The notes beneath the pieces are model-generated. The model did not search any database and had not been told where the DNA came from. It saw only the letters and a list, made by a program, of their open reading frames with translations. Positions 35,627 to 40,442 of a stretch of DNA of 40,442 nucleotides are shown in pieces. The position numbers and the translations under genes were made by a program. The stretch lies in the NCBI GenBank assembly GCA_021790795.1, contig JAJYFU010000016.1, positions 1 to 40,442 of the forward strand, given 5' to 3'. The first letter of the stretch is position 1, and every line of letters starts with the position of its first letter. This DNA comes from Pseudomonadota bacterium (GTDB taxonomy: Bacteria; Pseudomonadota; Gammaproteobacteria; Steroidobacterales; Steroidobacteraceae).

Positions 35627-35632
35627 TATAAT
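35627..35632 (+). promoter_or_regulatory. Consensus -10 box for acnA
   Basis: TATAAT in the 83-base gap between mnmA and acnA. It would give a leader of about 25 bases that contains the GGAGAG ribosome binding site (35651-35656). The -35 region is GC-rich and unlike consensus. Confidence 0.5.
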
Positions 35633-35664
35633 CCGCGCCGCGTTTTATGAGGAGAGTCCCGCTC

Positions 35665-38355
35665 ATGACGAACAGCTTCAACGCGCGCACCCGGCTGCAG
35701 GTCGGCTCCCGTTCCTACCAGATCCACAGTCTCGCGGCCTTGCCGCCCGCCAAGGTGGACCGGTTGCCCTACAGCCTGAAGATCCTGCTCGAGAACCTGC
35801 TGCGCTGCGAAGACGGCGTAAACGTCACCCGGGCCGACGTCGAGGCGCTGCTGGAGTGGGACCCCTCCGCGACACCGTCCCACGAGATCGCCTTCACACC
35901 CTCGCGCGTGATCCTGCAGGACTTCACGGGCGTCCCCTGCGTGGTCGATCTGGCGGCCATGCGCGAAGCGATCGTGCGGCTCGGCGGGGATGCCGAGAAG
36001 GTCAATCCGCTGGCGCCGGTCGAACTCGTCATCGACCACTCCGTGCAGGTCGATCAATACGGCAGCCCGGGCGCGCTCGCGGCCAACACGCGCATCGAGT
36101 TCGAGCGCAACGGCGAGCGCTACGCCTTCCTGCGGTGGGGGCAGTCGGCGTTGCGCAATTTCGCGGTGGTGCCGCCGAGCACGGGCATCGTGCACCAGGT
36201 GAACCTGGAGTACCTCGGACGCGTCGTCTTCGACGCCGAGCGCGACGGCGTATCCAGCGCTTATCCGGACACCCTGGTCGGCACTGATTCGCACACCACC
36301 ATGATCAATGGTCTCGGCGTTCTCGGCTGGGGCGTCGGCGGCATCGAAGCCGAGGCGGCGATGCTCGGTCAGCCGGTCACGATGTTGATCCCCCAGGTGA
36401 TCGGCGTGCGGTTGACCGGGCGGCTTTCCCCGGGCTCCACGGCCACCGATCTGGTGCTGACGCTCACCGAGATGCTGCGCAAGCGTGGCGTCGTCGACAA
36501 GTTCGTCGAGTACTTCGGCGACGGGCTGGCACATCTGCCGTTGGCCGACCGGGCCACGATCGCCAATATGGCGCCCGAGTACGGCAGCACGTGCGGCATC
36601 TTTCCCATCGACGAGGAGACGGTCCGCTACCTCGAGCTCTCGGGCCGCCCGCGCGAGCGCATCGATCTGGTCAGCGCTTACGCCCGGCACCAGGGTCTGT
36701 GGCGCAAGAACGGCGCGCCGCCGGCCGCCTACACCGACGTGCTCGAGCTCGATCTCGGCGCGGTCGAGCCGAGCCTCGCCGGTCCGCGCCGCCCCCAGGA
36801 CCGCGTGTCGCTGAAGTCGGCCAAGCGTGTGTATGAGCAGAACGCCGAGAAGACGGCGCAGGAGCGTGCCGCGCGCGCCACGCAGGCCCAGGGCCGGGCC
36901 GAGGTGAACCTCGACGGCCAGCGCTTCGAGCTCAAGGACGGCGCAGTGCTCATCGCCGCCATCACCAGCTGCACCAACACATCCAACCCCTCGGTGATGC
37001 TCGGGGCGGGGCTCCTGGCCCGCAACGCGCACCGGCGCGGCCTCACGGCCAAGCCATGGGTGAAAACGAGCCTCGCGCCCGGCTCGCGCGTGGTCACGGA
37101 CTATTATCGTAAAGCGGGGCTGCTGTCGGAGCTCGCCGCGGTGGGCTTCGAGCTGGTCGGCTACGGGTGCACCACGTGTATCGGCAACTCCGGGCCGCTC
37201 AAGAACGAGATCTCGGCCGCCGTGAAGGCCGGCGACATCACCGCCTGCTCGGTCCTCTCGGGCAATCGCAACTTCGAGGGACGCGTACACCCGGAAGTGC
37301 GCATGAACTTCCTCGCCTCCCCGCCGCTGGTGGTCGCGTACGCGCTGGCGGGCACGCTCGACATCGACCTGACCCGCGAGGCGCTCGGCGCCGGCGCCGA
37401 TGGCAAGCCGGTCTACCTCGCGGACATTTGGCCGAGCGATCAGGAGGTGCAGCAGGCGCTCGCCCAGGCGATCGACTCGAAGATGTTCCAGAGCAGCTAT
37501 GCCAGCGTGTTTCAAGGAGATGAGCATTGGCGCGCGATCAAGATTCCCGCCGGCAAGCTCTATGCCTGGGACGAGAAGTCCACCTACGTCAAGAACCCGC
37601 CGTATTTCGCCGGCATGGGGCACACTCCCCCGCCGGTCGAGGACATCCGCGGCGCGCGCGCACTGGCGGTGCTCGGCGACTCGGTCACCACCGATCACAT
37701 CTCTCCAGCCGGCAGCATCGCCCGCAATAGTGCCGCGGCCCGCTACCTGGAACAACAGGGCGTGCAGCCGAAGGACTTCAACTCCTACGGCGCCCGCCGC
37801 GGCAATCACGAGGTGATGGTGCGCGGCACGTTCGCCAACATTCGCCTGCGCAATCAGCTGGTACCGGGCGTCGAGGGCGGCGTGACCGTGCATCTGCCGA
37901 GCGGCGAGCAGGCTTCGATCTACGACACCGCCATGCGCTACAAGACCGACGGCACGCCGCTGATCGTGCTCGCCGGCAAGGAGTACGGCACCGGCTCCTC
38001 GCGTGATTGGGCGGCCAAGGGCGTGATGCTGCTCGGCGTGCGCGCGGTGCTCGCCGAGAGCTTCGAGCGCATCCATCGCTCGAACCTGATCGGCATGGGC
38101 GTCGCGCCGCTGCAGTTCATGCCCGGCGAGAGCGCCAAGTCCCTCGGTCTCACCGGCAAGGAGGTGTTCGAGATCACCGGCCTGGCGGCAGGCGGTGGCG
38201 AAGTCACCGTCAAGGCGGGCCCGGCGGACGGCGGCAATACGCTCACGTTCAAGGCGCGCGTGCGCATCGACACCCCGAAGGAGCGCGAGTACTACCGCCA
38301 CGGAGGCATTCTGCAGTACGTGCTGCGCCAGCTCGCCGCCCCGGGCCGCGCCTGA
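35665..38355 (+). CDS. acnA: Aconitate hydratase A
   Basis: An 896-residue monomeric 4Fe-4S aconitase that converts citrate to isocitrate. Cluster cysteines are 436 ([15 protein letters not shown]), 502 and 505 ([14 protein letters not shown]), nearly the E. coli AcnA positions. Other signatures are [20 protein letters not shown], and [14 protein letters not shown] in the swivelling fourth domain. ATG 35665 is chosen because GGAGAG lies eight bases upstream; the in-frame ATG at 35647 precedes that site. With icd and fumC it is the third TCA-cycle gene in the window. Confidence 0.96.
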   Translation: MTNSFNARTRLQVGSRSYQIHSLAALPPAKVDRLPYSLKILLENLLRCEDGVNVTRADVEALLEWDPSATPSHEIAFTPSRVILQDFTGVPCVVDLAAMREAIVRLGGDAEKVNPLAPVELVIDHSVQVDQYGSPGALAANTRIEFERNGERYAFLRWGQSALRNFAVVPPSTGIVHQVNLEYLGRVVFDAERDGVSSAYPDTLVGTDSHTTMINGLGVLGWGVGGIEAEAAMLGQPVTMLIPQVIGVRLTGRLSPGSTATDLVLTLTEMLRKRGVVDKFVEYFGDGLAHLPLADRATIANMAPEYGSTCGIFPIDEETVRYLELSGRPRERIDLVSAYARHQGLWRKNGAPPAAYTDVLELDLGAVEPSLAGPRRPQDRVSLKSAKRVYEQNAEKTAQERAARATQAQGRAEVNLDGQRFELKDGAVLIAAITSCTNTSNPSVMLGAGLLARNAHRRGLTAKPWVKTSLAPGSRVVTDYYRKAGLLSELAAVGFELVGYGCTTCIGNSGPLKNEISAAVKAGDITACSVLSGNRNFEGRVHPEVRMNFLASPPLVVAYALAGTLDIDLTREALGAGADGKPVYLADIWPSDQEVQQALAQAIDSKMFQSSYASVFQGDEHWRAIKIPAGKLYAWDEKSTYVKNPPYFAGMGHTPPPVEDIRGARALAVLGDSVTTDHISPAGSIARNSAAARYLEQQGVQPKDFNSYGARRGNHEVMVRGTFANIRLRNQLVPGVEGGVTVHLPSGEQASIYDTAMRYKTDGTPLIVLAGKEYGTGSSRDWAAKGVMLLGVRAVLAESFERIHRSNLIGMGVAPLQFMPGESAKSLGLTGKEVFEITGLAAGGGEVTVKAGPADGGNTLTFKARVRIDTPKEREYYRHGGILQYVLRQLAAPGRA

Positions 38356-38433
38356 TCGGCCGCGCGGACCTCCTCAGGCCCCGGTCCAGGCCGAGGCCTC
38401 GAGGCCGCGCCTCACTCTTGGGAAGCGCTGCGC

Positions 38434-39078
38434 ATGGGCCTTGCGGTCTTCGATCTCGACGGAACGCTCACCCGGCACAACACTTTCGGGCCGTACCTGC
38501 TCGGCATGCTGGTGCGCCGCCCATGGCGTCTGCTGCGCCTGCCCGCGGCCCTGCCCGCCGCGGTGGGTTTCGGCCTCGGCCTGTGCGGACGTGGCGCGCT
38601 GAAGGGCGCGCTGATGCGCGCCACGCTCGGGGGCATTGCCCGCGCCGATCTCGCCCGCTGGTCGGAGCGCTTCGCCACGCATTGGGCCGCGCATGAGACT
38701 TTCGCCTCTGCCCGCGCAGCCCTCCAGGCACACGCCCGCGCGGGCGATCACTTGGTGTTGATGAGCGCGAGCCCCGATCTGTACGTGCCCGCAATCGGCC
38801 GCGCCCTCGGCTTTCAGGAGATCATCTGCACGGAAGTGCGTTGGGACGGCGATCGGCTCGATGGGCGCCTGAGCACGGCGAACTGCCGCGGCGCGGAAAA
38901 GGTGCGCCACCTGCGCCAAATACGCGAGCGGGTTCCGGGAACCGCAAGCGCGTACGGCAACTCGATCACGGACATCGCGCATCTCGCCCTCGTCGAGCAC
39001 GGCGTACTGGTCAACGGCACCAGAGGCGCCCGCCGCATCGCGCGCCGCACGGGCCTGACCTGCGAGCGCTGGCGCTGA
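38434..39078 (+). CDS. HAD-superfamily IB phosphatase
   Basis: A 214-residue HAD subfamily IB hydrolase, related to SerB-like phosphatases. Motif I FDLDGTLTRHNTF (6-18), a hydrophobic helical cap (about 20-60), motif II Ser in LMSASPDLYVPAIGRALG, motif III Lys in GAEKVRHL and motif IV YGNSITDIAHL. The cap, with LLRLPAALPAAVGFGLGL, is hydrophobic enough to touch the membrane. The likely reaction is removal of phosphate from a small metabolite or lipid headgroup; the substrate cannot be named. It is 78 bases after acnA and convergent with kynA, seven bases apart. Confidence 0.88.
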   Translation: MGLAVFDLDGTLTRHNTFGPYLLGMLVRRPWRLLRLPAALPAAVGFGLGLCGRGALKGALMRATLGGIARADLARWSERFATHWAAHETFASARAALQAHARAGDHLVLMSASPDLYVPAIGRALGFQEIICTEVRWDGDRLDGRLSTANCRGAEKVRHLRQIRERVPGTASAYGNSITDIAHLALVEHGVLVNGTRGARRIARRTGLTCERWR

Positions 39079-39085
39079 GATCCGC

Positions 39086-39937
39086 TCACATCGCCGTGCG
39101 CACCTGCCACAGCTCCGGAAAGAACTTCAGCTGCAGCGCCTTGGCGAGGTAGGACACCCCGCCGGTGCCGCCGGTCCCGGGCTTGTGGCCGATGATGCGC
39201 TCGACGGTTTTGAGGTGATGGAAGCGCCACAGCTGGAACTTGTAGTCGAGATCGATCAGATGCTCGGCGAGCTCGTACAGGTCCCAGTCCTTCTCGGCAT
39301 TGTGATAGACGGCAAGCCAGGCGCCGGCGACCTGCTTGCTCGGGTGGTACGGCTCGCTGAATTCGCGGGTGAGACAGCTGTCCGGGACGCCGTAACCGCG
39401 CCGGCCGAGAAGCCTCAGCGCCTCGTCGTACAGCGAGGGCGCGCGCAATGCCCGCTCGAGCCGCGCATACACCGCTCGATCGCGCCGGTGCACCGCGATC
39501 ATCTCGGCGTTCTTGTTGCCCAGCTGGAACTCGAGCAGCCGGTACTGATGAGACTGGAACCCCGAGGCGCGCCCGAGCGCGTTGCGAAACGCCGAATAGT
39601 CCGCCGGCGTCAGGCTGGCGAGCACCTCCCAGCCCGACAGCAGCTGCGATTGCACGCGCGAGATGCGCATCAGGCCCTTGAATGCGGGACCGAGCTCGTC
39701 ACGTCGCACGCACTCCAGGACGCCGGCGAGCTCATCGAGCATCAGTCGCATCCACAGCTCGGAAGTCTGATGCACGATGATGAACATCATCTCATCGCGC
39801 TCGCGCGACAGCGGCTTTTGCGCGTTGAGCAGCTTGTCGAGCTGCAGATACCGGCCGTACGAGAGCCCGGCGCCCAGATCCCAATGGATCGCCTCGCCCT
39901 TCAGGTCGACTCGCCCGCTCCTGCCGCTTCCGCTCAC
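39086..39937 (-). CDS. kynA: Tryptophan 2,3-dioxygenase
   Basis: A 283-residue haem dioxygenase that opens the indole ring of tryptophan to N-formylkynurenine, first step of the kynurenine pathway. Signatures: LSYGRYLQLDKLLNAQKPLS, MMFIIVHQTSELWMRLM, GFQSHQYRLLEFQLGNKN and, with the haem-binding histidine, LWRFHHLKTVERIIGHKPGT followed by GGTGGVSYL. GTG 39937 is chosen: it overlaps the upstream stop (GTGA) and gives the family length, whereas the frame's longer N-terminus is antisense-like sequence inside the peptidase gene. No other kynurenine-pathway gene is in view. Confidence 0.95.
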   Translation of the reverse strand: MSGSGRSGRVDLKGEAIHWDLGAGLSYGRYLQLDKLLNAQKPLSRERDEMMFIIVHQTSELWMRLMLDELAGVLECVRRDELGPAFKGLMRISRVQSQLLSGWEVLASLTPADYSAFRNALGRASGFQSHQYRLLEFQLGNKNAEMIAVHRRDRAVYARLERALRAPSLYDEALRLLGRRGYGVPDSCLTREFSEPYHPSKQVAGAWLAVYHNAEKDWDLYELAEHLIDLDYKFQLWRFHHLKTVERIIGHKPGTGGTGGVSYLAKALQLKFFPELWQVRTAM

Positions 39938-40442
39938 GCCGCGCCTTCGCCGAACACCCAGGCCGGCACGTGCCGCCAGCCCTGCAGCAGCGCCCGGTCG
40001 AGCCGGCGGTACTCGGGGCAATAGCGCGCCACGCACTGCCAGAATCGCTCCGAGTGGTTCATGTGCCGGGTGTGCGAGAGCTCGTGGATCATCAGATAGC
40101 GCACCACATTCGGTGGCAGAAACAACAGGCAGCCGTTGAGGCTGATGGTGCCGCGCGCCGAGCAGCTTCCCCAGCGTGTCCGCTGGCAGCGGATAACCAT
40201 GCGCTCGTAGCGAAAGCCAAGCTCGCGGGCGCACGCATCGAGCGCCGGTCCGAGCACCGCCTTCGCCCGCTCCTGCAGCCAGCGGCGCAGCGCCAGGCGA
40301 ACCGCGCCACGATTCCCCGCATCACCGCTCACGGTGAGCAGCTCGCCCGCGGCGTGCACGCGCACCGGGCCGCCGCCTCCGGCCAGATGCACCCGCCAGC
40401 GCTCGGCGCAGGCGATCAACTCGATGGCGAGCGGCGGGAACG
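39934..40442 (-). CDS. YgjP-like zinc metallopeptidase, 5' end missing
   Basis: About 168 residues are visible, and the frame stays open to the window edge. It belongs to the YgjP/DUF45 group of M48-like peptidases: RTRWGSCSARGTISLNGCLL, then LMIHELSHTRHMNHSERFW with the zinc motif HELSH and the third-ligand region, and the C-terminal YCPEYRRLDRAL. Members are presumed cytosolic metallopeptidases of unknown target. The stop overlaps the kynA start by four bases (GTGA), so the two are co-translated; why is not evident. Confidence 0.87.
   Translation of the reverse strand, partial: FPPLAIELIACAERWRVHLAGGGGPVRVHAAGELLTVSGDAGNRGAVRLALRRWLQERAKAVLGPALDACARELGFRYERMVIRCQRTRWGSCSARGTISLNGCLLFLPPNVVRYLMIHELSHTRHMNHSERFWQCVARYCPEYRRLDRALLQGWRHVPAWVFGEGAA

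Noticed and set aside
35398-38301. A 967-codon minus-strand open frame opposite acnA
   Set aside because: Shadow frame of acnA, His/Arg/Glu-rich and without motifs.
1-40442. CRISPR arrays, insertion sequences, complete prophage, restriction or toxin-antitoxin modules
   Set aside because: I looked for short regular repeats, transposase motifs and typical defence pairs. Apart from the integrase stump at 11.1-11.4 kb nothing qualified.

Overview
The window is chromosomal DNA from a high-GC bacterium. Gene content and neighbourhoods point to a gammaproteobacterium on the Xanthomonadales/Steroidobacterales/Nevskiales side: icd-udg-uvrC-pgsA, PepSY-phoP-phoQ, fumC-nudL-mazG, purB and nudJ-mnmA in clusters, an E. 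coli-length adenylosuccinate lyase and an AcnA-type aconitase. The lineage is inferred from family resemblance, not from a search. Genes are packed tightly, with many 1-40 base overlaps. Only about 8.2-8.87 kb and 10.87-11.6 kb look accessory.

Layout. 1-4.2 kb (+): the 3' part of an aerobic CO dehydrogenase-type molybdenum hydroxylase cluster, coxL (cut by the window edge)-coxM-coxD-coxE-coxG. 4.3-10.1 kb: two paralogous 12-helix MFS transporters flank a heavy-metal-type P-type ATPase. Just upstream of the ATPase lies the wreck of a CsoR/RcnR/FrmR-family repressor gene. 10.2-11.7 kb: a GNAT acetyltransferase, then the scar of a lost or shrunken genomic island. The scar is a tyrosine-recombinase 3' fragment between two ~112-base imperfect repeats, one of which covers the 3' half of an intact tRNA-Gly(GCC).

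11.7-17.5 kb (-): class II DAHP synthase, then the run icd, family 5 uracil-DNA glycosylase, uvrC, pgsA. 17.6-20.3 kb (+): a lysine-catabolic pair, a saccharopine/lysine-6-dehydrogenase-like enzyme and an aminoadipate-semialdehyde dehydrogenase. 20.3-23.9 kb (-): phosphoketolase and acetate kinase, a carbon-conserving route from sugar phosphate through acetyl phosphate to acetate plus ATP. 24.0-26.3 kb (+): an RNB-domain exoribonuclease overlapping a LOG-family nucleotide hydrolase. 26.3-28.7 kb (-): PepSY protein, PhoP-like regulator, PhoQ-like kinase.

28.8-31.7 kb (-): fumC, CoA pyrophosphatase nudL and mazG. 31.8-38.4 kb (+): purB, a DUF7931-like protein, nudJ, mnmA and acnA. 38.4-40.4 kb: a HAD-IB phosphatase, tryptophan 2,3-dioxygenase and a YgjP-like zinc peptidase cut by the window edge.

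The window joins central carbon metabolism (icd, acnA, fumC, xfp-ackA) with nucleotide-pool sanitation (mazG, two Nudix enzymes, LOG) and DNA repair (uvrC, UDG). I found no CRISPR array, intact prophage, insertion sequence or recognisable defence system. The least ordinary items are the decayed metal/formaldehyde-sensor gene beside a P-type ATPase that lacks the CPC motif, the tRNA-Gly island scar, the isocitrate dehydrogenase with altered cofactor-specificity residues, and the RNB protein lacking one conserved active-site aspartate.
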